Program-made: the position numbers and the translations under genes | Source of the DNA: Ostrinia nubilalis | Taxonomy: Eukaryota; Arthropoda; Insecta; Lepidoptera; Crambidae | Length of the DNA stretch: 64,000 bases | NCBI RefSeq assembly: GCF_963855985.1 | Contig: NC_087099.1 | Location: forward strand, 12,244,001 to 12,308,000 | Direction of reading: 5' to 3' | Shown here: positions 33,658-47,825 of the stretch, piece after piece | Position numbering within the stretch: the stretch's first letter is position 1 | Layout of the letters: every line of letters begins with the position of its first letter | The notes under the pieces: generated by a model | The model's database searches: none | What the model was told of the DNA's origin: nothing | Seen by the model: the letters and a program-made list of their open reading frames with translations, nothing else

Positions 33658-35254
33658 GGGGCATTTCACGCGAAGCGGACAGCGAAAATCAAGTCAGGTT
33701 TTGGATTTTGTTCATATTTGGATTAAATGTACTGCTATATGACCTGAATGGATGTGCATCATTATAATTTTTTTATGAAGCTTAGTTTATTTTTTATGAG
33801 CGTTCAAAAAATTGGTAAAATTTCAGGAACAGATTTTTCAGAAGCTATTACTGCTATTATTACATTTGATTAAAAATAAACTAACTATTGGACTTTTGAG
33901 AATAAATAACTGTGTTTCTTACTATTTACTACAAATTTGAAATTTCTTTTTTATTTACATAGAAAACCGGAAGTAAAGTTTTAAAATCAAATTTTACAAA
34001 ACTTCGGTATTTTTAAAAATTTTAATTTTAATTTTAAATTATACCTAGTAGTCTATAAATAACGTGTGTAAAGTTGTAGAATGGAGTCTGTATTGGTTTT
34101 TGATTTAGACGCAGTACAGTGCGAGCGCGCCGCAGTGAGCGTCATACTGGCTATCGACATTTGGCTACTGTATAAAAATTATTTGTTCGAAAATAACTGA
34201 AACGTTAATATTGTTGCATGCATACTCTTAAACAATTATAATTTTGACTCGGCGAACTTCGTACCGTCTAACAGACAATGATTGTTGGCATTGAGATGGT
34301 GCGTATTACGTCGCGGACTACCCACATCTTATTGAATAATACACTAAAAACATTATTCTTCTTTTTTAGGTAGTTGGTTAGCTACCTCCATATCAAATTT
34401 CATCAAAATCTGTCCAGCCGTTCTTGACTTATAAATCGAGTAACAACACGACTTTGTTTTATGTATAAAACAAAGAACGGCTGAACAGATTTTAATGAAA
34501 TTTGGCATGGAGATAGCTGGCACCCTCGACTAACATATCCCGATTACCCAAAAAGAAGGGTTATGTTTTAAGAGTATTATCCAATAAGTTGTGGGTGGTC
34601 TGCGACGTAATACCATCTCAATGCCAACAATCATTGTCTGTTAGACGGTACGAAGTTCGCCGAGTCAAAATTATAATTGTTTAAGAGTATGCATGCAACA
34701 ATATTAACGTTTCAGTTATTTTCGAACAAATAATTTTTATACAGTAGCCAAATGTCGATAGCCAGTATGACGCTCACTGCGGCGCGCTCGCACTGTACTG
34801 CGTCTAAATCAAAAACCAATACAGACTCCATTCTACAACTTTACACACGTTATTTATAGACTACTAGGTATAATTTAAAATTAAAATTAAAATTTTTAAA
34901 AATACCGAAGTTTTGTAAAATTTGATTTTAAAACTTTACTTCCGGTTTTCTATGTGAACAAAAAAGAAATTTCAAATTTGTAGTAAATAGTAAGAAACAC
35001 AGTTATTTATTCTCAAAAGTCCAATAGTTAGTATATTTTTAATCAAATGTAATAATAGCAGTAATAGCTTCTGAAAAATCTGTTCCTAAAATTTTACCAA
35101 TTTTTTGAACGCTCATAAAAAATAAACTAAGCTTCATAAAAAAATTATAATGATGCACATCCATTCAGGTCATATAGCAGTACATTTAATCCAAATATGA
35201 ACAAAATCCAATACCTGACTTGATTTTCGCTGTCCGCTTCGCGTGAAATGCCCC
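33658..35254. mobile_element. 1.6-kb near-perfect palindromic (foldback) element
   Basis: Two arms of about 770 bp are inverted copies of each other around a centre near 34455. The ends read GGGGCATTTCACGCGAAGCG and complement. ATAA occurs immediately outside both ends (33654-33657, 35255-35258), a possible 4-bp target duplication. Arms differ by only a few bases (for example near 33955 and 34950). There is no coding ORF of note. The terminal GC-rich motif followed by AT-rich arms is unlike the surrounding sequence. Confidence 0.88.
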
Positions 35255-36927
35255 ATAACGCAAAGGTACGTTTTAACGCGGATACGTACGTCGTACAGAC
35301 ACTTTTAGGTTTTTTAAACAAGAATTCTCGATCACTTTGACTTTTAGTGTTATTAAAAGTCATGAAATAAATACACTTTTACACTATCAATCAATAATGC
35401 CTCAAAATAATACATAAGATTCATACCAGCGTGGCTGGGCTTACTTCTACGTTTACAAGTGTTTGCTTAAAAGCATCTTTTTTTTTTTTAATTTTTTATA
35501 TTATTATCACATTTACGAGTATGTAATTTAACCTAGTTCCATAATACGACACTTAGGACAAATTCTATATTTTTTGTCAATTTTTTATATCTTAATTATA
35601 AAATCTAACATTTTTGTAAATGTTCGTAAGATTACACTTTTTTAATTTGTGAATGAAGTATTTATGTGTGAAATATTAAGTACACATTAGTTTTCTTGTA
35701 TAAAATAATGGCACAAAAGGAGGGTTGGAGGGATCAATTATAAGTTCTGTCATAAGTTCCGTCATTTTGCAACACAATAGTTGGTAACTTGGTACCTAGA
35801 AGTATTTTTAAAGAAATATTTTAAGAAATCACAAAATTTACACACTTACTGTAAGAAAGATCGTAAGATTCGTAAGTGAGTCGATATTCGAATACCAAAA
35901 TAAATTTTCTAAGATTTCAGAAGCTATTTTTACCAAATCATGGGAAAGTTTTAAGTCACTAAAAAGGAAGACAGAAAGCGTATGTTAACTTAGAATTGTG
36001 TACAAAGTACACAATTATTTTATATCTAACCAAAACCAAGCATTCAGAACAAGATTGACAGAACAAAACACGTTGAAATAATCATTTATATCGTCAAGAT
36101 TCTTGTCTCACACTCGTCGTATTGCAACATCACTTGCCCATTGTATCCAACGAAAATGACTAGCCCATATCACAGCACCTATTGCTGTTAACCCGATTAA
36201 AATTTAAATATAATGCGAGTTTATAACAAGCAACCAGATCTTTATTATTGAACCATAGTAGTAATTATTTAGTGAGTATTTGTTACCATGAAATCTTTTA
36301 TGGATTTTTGTCTTTATTTTCAAAAGAATTCCTACGTAAGGTATTCGTTGGATACAATTCGTTGCGACATAGCTCAAGGTCCGGCGCTATACCTATCAGT
36401 CTCATTCTGAGTTTATCTTCTTCTTAGAAATCATTATCATCACAATAAACTTTAAAGGTAACGTAATACAAAAACAAAATAAATAATCAAATAAATAACA
36501 TTTTTAAACTATGTCAAAAATTGGCATACAAGTACATCTTGCTCGGTAGATGGAGGTGCAAAGAGTACTTTGTGCAACCATAAGTACAAAATATAAAACT
36601 ATGTAATCGAGCGTTCCAAACGAACATTTAAATAAACATTCATTAAGGCCGACCACATTCATGAGGAATTTTTCTACACGGGATTCCAAACACAGCCAAT
36701 CAGTACAAAATCAAGGACACACACGTACAGAAGATTTCCATTCGGAATCTGAGAAAACTCCGGATGGAAAATAGAAAGTTCCGAATGTCTGGCCGGCCTT
36801 ATTAGAGATGAGAGTGAGTTTTTTTTTACTTTTTTTAATAGGAACTTTACGTTCATAGCTTATCTAGTGAGTTATAAATTCGTTTCATGCATGCCGTCAA
36901 AACTCAATCTCGGCGAAGCGTGAAAGT

Positions 36928-39900
36928 TTAATTGGAGATATCGTTGACATAAGTGGGCGGGAGAGGCAGAGCGTTCTGAACGGTCACCCTCGGAGAGGCG
37001 GCCTTCATTTTATCGACCGGGCTCGAGCCCGGCGTGGAGTTAGGAGTGAGAATGCCCGAATGGCGGAAGCCCTGGTTAGCGCCGACGATGTTCAGGCTGG
37101 TGAGGCTGTGCTTTGGTATAGTGAACGACGGTAGATCTTTGGTCTTGATGCTGTCATAGATGCGGACTAGTTTGTTACCGTCGATGCTGTCGACGACATT
37201 GAGCGGGCGGCCGGGCGCGGCCGTGACCACGAGCCCGGGCAGCCGCGTGCCCAGGCGAGGAGCGGGCTCCGGCGGCGGCTGGCTGGCGCTGACGCTGGCG
37301 ACGCTACTGGCGCTGGTGGCGATGTGCTGCGTTATCGAATGGCTCTTAAGCCCTTGGGCCGTTTTGTAACTTTTGCCGCATTGGCATTTGTAACCCTTTT
37401 TTACCCTGTAAAATTATTAGGCAATCATTAATTTAACGTTAAGTAGGTAAACTTTTTATTGCTAATACGCTCATTTATTATTATAACGTATGTAGGTATG
37501 TCTAATCGCAAACAACAACTTGACGGATGCTACTACTATTAACGATGAACGACTTACAAAACTAAATCAATTATTGGTTTCAAAGAACATTCTAGTTACA
37601 CTAAACTTTATGAACTACACGATCCAAAAAATATGAAATATACCCATTTCTTCCAAAAATATTCTTGAGTTGTTAATCGCTTCTTTGGACCGGGGATAAA
37701 CTTTTTATTGTATTGATCGGGGGTTGGTAGTACGGGGTATTTTCTATCAAAAATAATTGAAATCGATAAACGCATTTGATTTTAGGAAAGTAAAAAACAA
37801 AAGAGACCACTTTTATCTCCAGAAAATAGCACAGCAGTTAGGTACTTAATCTAGTTTTAAGTCTATAACAAGAATGATAAGCGCTTAAATAAATTTTAAT
37901 ATGATGCTGCATTACACGACAAATAGCATAAGTAATTTATTCGTGATTTACCAATCACATTACGGTAGTGTCAGTCACCTACCACTGGATCTAATTATCA
38001 TGTATTTGTAATTTGTGACACAGCAATCATTCTCATCGCGCGGCATACGAATAAAAGTAATACAATGTGACAAAAATATTTTCTAAGCTTTTATACGTGT
38101 ATAAAAAAATTAAATTACTTACTTGCCATCCTTTTTGTGACCGTTCTTGGAATGGTATTTAATTCCGTTAACATTTTTGTATCGCTTCTTGCAGCCAGGC
38201 ACTGGACAAGCAAACGGCTTCTCTTGAGCGGCCGGGCCCAATGCACCAGAAGACGCACTTGCATTCATTCTGGAAAGTATTTGTTTAAGATAAAATAAAG
38301 CAATTGTAAACACATTATTCTCATTTAAATGACATAAAAAATATATTCGTATAAAAATAATAACAAATCCTGCATAATTTTTAATATTCATGGGGCCCCA
38401 CTGTAATATACAGTCCCTTAATCCGTCTCTGAATTCCAATGTTGCCAACTGAACGAAAGTACAAAGTAAATGGAATTTCCGTTTCAGAAGGCCGAATGCC
38501 TTGTATTTCTGTATGCAGATTTATTTTTATTCTTAGCACATTAATAAATATTAATTGTATGAAATGGCAATGAATATTAATTTCAGGTCAAGATTATAAT
38601 AATATACTAGTGAAATACAAGTTAAACTAAATGAGTACATACTTGACGCCATATCGCAGTATGTACTCCGAGCTGTATTCTTCAACGGTGGTCCAAGAAT
38701 CATTGCTGTCTTCAGAGGGACTCATAAGCTCCTCTTCGTCCACTTCGCTCCCTGAAAACGGCAATATCGACAATAGGTGACTGATATCGCGCGATTTCAA
38801 GCACATATTCTTAGTGAAGTGATTACAAATTTTTTGATAGCTTATCACTGAACCTATTTAAATGAAGTAAAGCAAAGGGAAAAACAGGATAGATTTTAGC
38901 TCGATTATTTGGACACGTGGTGCACTATACGGTCTTTCTGCTACAGATCAAAATTCACGCAGGCGAAGCTGCGACTAAAAGCAAGTATCATAACATACTA
39001 AACCCAAGAGAGCGCAATGAGATCTGTACTGCACATTCTAAGACTCACAGGGTCATTGCATTGGCACAGAGCAGACGGTCTATCTGAGATTTGTGATATT
39101 TTTATTTTAAATGGCCTGCATCAATTTTGAATTCAGAATCATACCAGTAGGTGTGCTGCTCCGTACAGATGGTGTGTTTGGAGCTGAGAGCAGCCGTCGG
39201 CGGATATCCGGGACTGGCGGCAAAGTGTGGATCTCGCGCTTCGACGCCTCGGTGAAGAAACGTAGCACGTAGCTCAGGGGGATACATGCTGGCTGGGAAG
39301 CTTCCTTCTGCTCCACTACTGCTGGGTCATAGTCTAGAAGAATGAAAATGATAATTAATATGGTTAGCAGAATAAATCAATATCAGAAATAAGAATTCTT
39401 AAACAAAAAAATAGTATTTTTATTCTATGTCTTTTCCATTCCTATTGAGTACTAAAACCACAGATATGGATTAGAGACTAAAACCCTTATTTGAAAAACA
39501 CATCGAGTAAGAAAGTACATTAATAAAAGCTTATTAAGATATTGATGAATAGAACCTATTCTATTCATCAATATCTTAATTACGCTTTTATACTCATAAA
39601 AGCGCGTCAGCAGAGTGCGATGAATCATGATGCATAGTAAATATGCATCGCATCGTGCTAATTGCCTAACACATTACGTCAGACCTCGGCTTTAATTTTT
39701 TAAATGTAAGTTTAAATAATTAAATACACACACAACAGTAACTAGGTACCTACTTAAATTAAAATGTAAAAATGTTTTTTAGAACTTTCTAAAATTTCCC
39801 GCACTTGTACAATAGCAGCAATCAGTGCTGACAACATTGCCGAATTGATAAGGCGTACATTAGCAAGGACATGGATTACATTTCAAGTCCAAAATAAGAA

Positions 39901-40037
39901 CAATACAATGATGTTTATACAAATTTATGATACATACCGATATGTACATCTTCTATATGTTCAATTAGTTCCGCCAGTCTTGGGAATGTTATGCCACAGC
40001 CATTGAATTTACAGATGTTTATCATGAAGACGGCCAT
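36928..40037 (-). CDS. JAZF1: JAZF1-like zinc-finger protein (5 exons, 340 aa)
   Basis: Minus-strand exons 40037-39938, 39333-39145, 38751-38643, 38269-38123, 37405-36928 total 1023 bp, closing in frame with TAA. The N-terminal finger (C9, C14, H27, H32) and following DYDPAVVEQKE stretch match JAZF1. So do RSSTPTG, the acidic DEEE...DSWTT segment, the central finger (KPFACPVPGCKKRYKNVNG) and the third finger (CQCGKSYKTAQGL). In vertebrates JAZF1 is a nuclear cofactor of the orphan receptor NR2C2 and a component associated with the NuA4/TIP60 complex. This protein has a C-terminal tail of about 130 residues beyond the last finger (rich in Pro/Ser/Thr, ending TYVNDISN), longer than the vertebrate form. 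It shares its upstream region with ATPsynC. Confidence 0.92.
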
Positions 40038-40888
40038 GTCGTCTCAGGGTGATGTTACTAGTCAATCACAAGTCTATACCAAATGCACAATTTTGTGTTA
40101 TCTTGCGAACTAAAATAAAAATTAATAGGAAAGCACTTACTTCAAATAGTTTTTTTAAATGTTTTTATGATTTTTACTATGTACATATTCCTTAGGTAAC
40201 ACATATGAAGTCGCTTTACATATAAAAGTATATAATGTATCTGTCATTTGCGCAGAGCGATCAATAGTTGGCTGCACCAAACGGAACATCGCGACGTCTA
40301 GACCAATAGGAACTCGTGATGTGCGTTCTGTTTCACTTCACTACTGTCAGAAATTGAACATTCCAAAGGCCGGTCTCCTCCCTTTCGGTGTTCTTTGGTA
40401 AGTGCGGTAAAAATTCTGTGAATAAAACCAATCGTGAAAAAGTGTTCAAATTATAAGCCATCATAGAAAATTAAGTGATAATATCGATTCATACAGGCAT
40501 AGAGTGAGTGACAGTGCGAATATTTATTTGTGAAACCGTAAGTTATCACAGGAATACCCTTCCAACTTCAAACGTAATCGGCTCGTCGGAACGGCCATTT
40601 TCTATCTTCACAAAATAAATCATCAAGCGGTAACAATTCCATCTCTCGTGTGTAGAATTTCATTATCATTGATAACAGTCCGAGTATCATAACTTACGTG
40701 TGTATAGTAGCCTCCCTCGGTCTCTGTTACGTAGCCTGTAAATTACGTAACCTTTGCGGTTCGTCGGTCAAATTGTCAGACTAGTACTTGAACTTCTCGG
40801 TGCCTGAAAACTACTAACAGTATCCGACTTACTCACCTGCGAAACGGTTTCTTTCAGTTGTCGCTCGCCGCACCTAAATTAACACAAA
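40038..40888. promoter_or_regulatory. Divergent promoter region, JAZF1-like / ATPsynC
   Basis: 851 bp separate the two start codons, with the genes head to head. A pyrimidine-rich tract (CCTCCCTTTCGGTGTTCTTT) at about 40377-40396 is followed by GTAAGT at 40398. A CTTTCAG acceptor lies at 40851-40857, 31 bp before the ATPsynC ATG. The likeliest layout is a short 5' UTR exon ending at 40397, a roughly 460-bp intron and a second UTR piece. No TATA box is convincing. Confidence 0.55.
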
Positions 40889-43105
<2,217 letters not shown>

Positions 43106-43769
43106 GCCAATTACTTTTAAGAACACTACTGCCATCCATCATAGAGGTTTCAGTGTATACTACCTAGTGGGCGGCCAAGGAATCAAATGTGTGGAACCTC
43201 ACCTAGTGATGCAAGGACTGATGTGTACAGTGTTACACTTGCCAGTGCGTCATCCGGAATGCAATTTATTTAATTATGTAGTATAAAGGAAATCTGCAAA
43301 TAAAATGTTGTACGTAAACATTTAACGATTCTAAAGTTATTTCAAACACCTGATTATTGTAGACTTGTTATTAATCATGTTATAGTGACACGGGAAAGCC
43401 GGTGATGATATTTTTGAAGCCAGTGTCTGCGTATTTGCGTGTGTGTATCGTCATCGACTTTTTTGGTGGAATTAACCTGTTCGAGGATGTCGGCATCTGT
43501 ATTGTACATTTTTAGGGCGAATAAATGATACAAACATAATCCACTGAGCGTTTTTCATCCAGTATAGCCTCCTACTTTTTTTTTTCTATTTAAAAGCCAA
43601 AGACTGATTGGCAAACTGTTCAAAAGAGATTTTCTTTTTAAATATCAAAAAAATACACACATTAATACAGTAGGTACCTAAGATTACCTAGGTTTCTTAG
43701 AATAGGTAGGTAGGTACACTGTCTAACTTAGCAGTTTGAATGTCTGATCAAGACTACCTGCGCGCCCGC

Positions 43770-44533
43770 GTTTATTCCCGATGTCCCCCACTATTTGTCC
43801 ACCGCTGGTGGACATTGAGAAAAAAAGTTGCAATGTCCACCAGTGGGGGACAGCGCTACTGAAATCTTCCCGTTGGGCCCTACTGGTGGACACTGAGAAG
43901 AAATGAGTTGCTCTGTCCCTCAGTGGTGGACATCGAAACCAAAAAAGTTCAGTGGTCTCCCACTATTTGTTTTGTTTTCGTGATTATTAAAAAATATTTT
44001 TTTTAATTCGTATCAAATATAATTCTCAGTTTTTTAACATCCCACCTTTCCTATTTATGTAAACTTTTTCAATTTGTCGTGAACTAGATCCTGCAATTTC
44101 CGATATTATTAACAGATAATAAGTGCAAAATAGTAACATTACCGACACAATAATTTCTGATAACATGAACATTGTGGGTACTTGGAAAATTAAAAATGAC
44201 AAAACCGTTCCGATTAACGCACACTTCCTAGGGGCGTCAGTATAAATAAAGATTGTTTTAAACTATAATAAAAATGCCTTAAAAATGTATGTATTATAAT
44301 TATTAGTATAAGATTTACTTAAAATGTTTGTATTCATAAACACAAATATAATAGTGGAGGACAACGGAACTTTTTTGGTTTCGATGTCCACCACTGAGGG
44401 ACAGAGCAACTCATTTCTTCTCAGTGTCCACCACTAGGGCCCAACGGGAAGATTTCAGTAGCGCTGTCCCCCACTGGTGGACATTGCAACTTTTTTTCTC
44501 GATGTCCACCAGTGGGGGACATCGGGAATAAAC
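43770..44533. mobile_element. Foldback-type element with palindromic satellite arms
   Basis: 764 bp, beginning GTTTATTCCCGATGTCCCCC and ending in the complement. The same 10 bp, GCGCGCCCGC, lie at 43760-43769 and 44534-44543. Each arm (about 200 bp) contains four spaced copies of a TGTCCACCACTGGTGGACA-like palindrome at about 40-bp intervals. The centre (about 44000-44340) is unique AT-rich DNA. Long arms built of repeats with a 9-10 bp duplication resemble Drosophila Foldback elements of the Mutator-like group. Confidence 0.8.
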
Positions 44534-45704
44534 GCGCGCCCGCGACTACATACATACTTCGTAGAAAATCATTTTTGCGATTTTTGCAAAATCATTCTTC
44601 GTAACACCACTTTATTCTACCCAGTTTGGCATTCACACCCTTACCCCCAACTCAAGGTAATCGTGGCGGATCCTCTCCGAATATCCACACAAATTGAAGG
44701 AGACTTAGAGATCCTGCATTCCTGTTGTCCCCATGTAGGAATTTTGAATTGAATAATAAAATAGGTACCTAGTACAAATCAAAATTATTTCCCGTTGTCC
44801 CCACTCCCCATTAATAAGGTGGACAACGGCAAAAAATCTCGACGAAAAATGCACCGTCTGTAATGACAGTCTTGGTAGGAGCTCATATCTGAAGTAGGGT
44901 AGACCGGGTACAATAGTACCACGGGTCAATAGTACCATCGGCGATATTTCTTCATACAAGCGACGTTAGGTTGTGTGCATAGCGTCAGAATATGCGCTTT
45001 TTGTGTTTCCATCCGCTCACCAGTCGGCGGCGCTTGCGCTGAGAAACGAAGGTGTACAGGAAGGATTTTTGTTTTTTGCCCAGCCGCAGTAAGTTTTTAC
45101 GTCAAATATATGAGCCCATAAGTTGCCTAATATACTATTAGTTACCAAGGTATTATTGTCAATAGTTTATTCAGGCTCTAAACTTTGTATCGACAGCGAA
45201 TTATTGGCATTCACTGTGAAAATGACTGAATTTTAGGTGAAGTTCTCTTGAATACCTACTTGGAACAATTGTACCAGTCTCCATGGGGTCAATTGTAGCG
45301 GTACAATCAACCCCGTGGTACAATTAACCCCCGGAACCTTATTTTATACTTACTACATAATATTTTTAATTGGTTTTAAAGTACCTATACTTATAATAAA
45401 ATAAGTTATTATAAAACATTCACGTGGTTATTATTTTTACTATTATAGGCATACCTACCTACCTACTGAAATAATAGTCTAGGCTCATTCATAGTTGCAT
45501 GCATTAAGCATTAGAGTATTTCTCAAAAAAAATGTACGTAACGAAACGGTAGTAACGAAATAGTAAGGCCATAAGGCTTGTTATACATTGGCGAAATATT
45601 GTGAATGCTCTAAATTTATTCAATTCGAAATATTTGTAAGTATGCACCCAAATACGGGGTAATATTTAGGGGTTAGAAATAAAATAAGGGAGTAATCATT
45701 CATA

Positions 45705-45800
45705 CTATTTTAATAAAATTATTTTTGTTCCATCATGTTTATCCATTTTGAGTCGTTCTCTGTAAGCTTTTTGCCTTTTGGCATTGGTTTTTGGCGGCAT
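45705..45800 (-). pseudogene. Basic 31-aa ORF fragment inside the pogo-like element
   Basis: Begins MPPKTNAKRQKAYRERLK directly after a TTTTTTTAG acceptor-like sequence, then stops. The basic AKRQKAYRERLK stretch resembles N-termini of several insect transposon-associated proteins, but I cannot name the family. Probably a remnant exon. Confidence 0.4.
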
Positions 45801-46977
45801 TCCTAAAAAAACAAAAGAAGTAATCACATAAAAACGTAATCTAAATGATTTGATAATTTTTTGCTGGCGGCACTTCTGTAAAGCAGATAGTATCCAATCC
45901 TTTTGTTATTGACGTTCTATATTTTTTGAAATAAATTAAGTAGTGAATATTACTATGCTTAGTCAGGTAATAACAGTATACACTCAGCATTATGTTGTAC
46001 TTTTTCGTAACGTAACGAAATTCGTAAAAAACGTAACGAAATATTAGACAAAATGAGATCAGAAACAAGTATTTTTTTGATAAAATTTGTTACAGCAAAT
46101 ATAAAAGCTTACTAAATGTTCGTACCACACGTATTACAAAAAATGGTTACATGAAGACTTACCGTTCTATATAAAATCGCTGATTTTACTGCCTGTTACG
46201 AAAAAGTAATCCCACAAAACACACACGTTTTCACTAATTTTCGCGATAGATGTAATGGCGGAGACGTCAGGCCAACAGCCATTCAGAGTGCAGCTATTGT
46301 TGTCCGTGTAAAATAAATACGGAATTGTTCAGAAACCATGGGAAAGTAGAAATAAATCGTAACTAAAGAGTAAATAACGAAATAGTAAATGAGAGCGACT
46401 CATTTTGTTTTTTTGCTTTAAATTGCCAATTTATTATGACACCCCATAGAAAATCAATTTGATACAGAAACTGCGATTACTGTAGAACGATAATACAAAG
46501 AAATTTACAATAATTTAGTTACGTATCGCATTTTATGAAACAAAAACACATGAAAAAGCTAGGGTGGCAAACACGTTTTTGTATGAAAGGTAAAAAAGGA
46601 CTATTTTTAAAATATCTAAATATTTGGTAATAAGTAGGATTATAGCTATAATTCTTCGTTATCTTAAAGATTAATATTCATCCTTTAAAATTGTGTGTGT
46701 GTTTTTTTTGTGTGATGATTTATAAATATAAAACTTTTGAACTGTTTCAAAGCACACTTTTTTTTTCAAAATGTACATTTTTTTTGAGAAATACTCATTA
46801 ATTAGATACATACTTGATGTGTTTTATTAAATAAGTACGTAGATGTCGATAAAAAGGTGATATAAGTACCTAAATGCCTACTTAAAATATTTTAATATAG
46901 GTTTCTAAAACCCTTCTGAATATGTACATTTTAGCTTAATTCAGTAAGTTACTAAGTATTTGAACGTTTTGTTTTAG

Positions 46978-47088
46978 ATGCCTCGGCGTAGAGTCAATAG
47001 TACGGATCGCGGATCAACGGATCTATTCCTTTATGAACAGGCTTTTAAAAAAATTTTAAAAGGTCGAAGCAGTAGTAGGTATAAATAA
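46978..47088 (+). pseudogene. Possible remnant first exon of a pogo-like transposase
   Basis: Begins MPRRRVNSTDRGSTDLFLYE after a TTTTAG acceptor-like sequence. It reads 36 aa to a stop, with a possible GTATAA donor at 47078. The start resembles the HTH-bearing N-termini of pogo-type transposases, consistent with the TA duplication. The rest of the gene is absent. Confidence 0.4.
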
Positions 47089-47693
47089 TCAGGGTCAATT
47101 GTACCCTCATACAAAAATAGATTTTTCAGTTTTGATATTTCTATCATTGTTAATATGCTTATTGTTGTTTCAGAAGCAATATCCGAGCCAAATAGATGGC
47201 ATATTATGTAGAAACAGTTAATTTTTTCGTTTTTATGGAAGAAAAGTTATTGTTTTGTTTTTAAACTTAAGTGTTGATTTTTCATACTAGTTCCTAAATA
47301 TTTTCGATCTCAATTAATAAAAACTGATAATTGTAGGAGATTAAGAGTACAGAATACCAATAAAGGTGATGATTAGATAAACATAACTACTTTTATTGCC
47401 TCATATATTATTGGTACAATTGACCCGTTGTAGGGGTCAATTGTAACATGAGACATTGTACAGTTCAAATTCGTTTTTCATTAAGTATTCGAAAGAATAG
47501 TTCAACTCTGCATGCTTAAATGTGTAGCTTAAGAGTCTAGCTTTTACAGCATCCTAACAGAATAAGTTATATTTCATTAGATTTCTCAATATTGAACAAT
47601 TTCCAAAAAATGGTACTATTGTCCCCGGTCTACCCTACATATTTATTAAATCCAGTATGGATTGAGGGCTTGTTCCAAACAATAACAAAAGAA

Positions 47694-47750
47694 AGCGTAC
47701 GGAACCCTCCCGTGCGCGAGTCCGACTCGCACTTTGCCGGTTTTTTATTC
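47694..47750. repeat. Dispersed repeat end with hairpin and T-run
   Basis: GTACGGAACCCTCCCGTGCG leads into GCGAGTCCGACTCGC, a small stem, followed by GCCGGTTTTTT. I recognise this as a common end of dispersed lepidopteran repeats; the family is not certain. Confidence 0.45.
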
Positions 47751-47825
47751 CCTGTGGCACATAAGGTTGCTTAAGTTCGCTTTGGGAGAGAATAAGGTTA
47801 AAAAAATAGTCTAAATAGGAATGAA

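Larger units (their letters stand above)
44897..47635. mobile_element. Non-autonomous pogo/Tc1-like element, TA target site
   Basis: 2739 bp. Terminal inverted repeats GGGTAGACCGGGTACAATAG and complement, flanked by TA (44895-44896, 47636-47637). Variants of the GGTACAATTGACCC motif recur inside (near 45296, 45330, 47411 and 47435). Two small exon-like ORFs remain, at 45705-45800 (-) and 46978-47088 (+). No catalytic transposase domain is left. Confidence 0.7.

Noticed and set aside
33164..35363. ORFs inside and beside the large palindrome
   Set aside because: They mirror each other across the inverted arms, have no motif, and reflect repeat composition.
36504..36856. Minus-strand ORFs downstream of the JAZF1-like stop
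   Set aside because: No splice support or recognisable domain; more likely 3' UTR.
46200..46330. Promoter or gene start within the pogo-like element
   Set aside because: No ORF or splice continuity follows; only internal element sequence.
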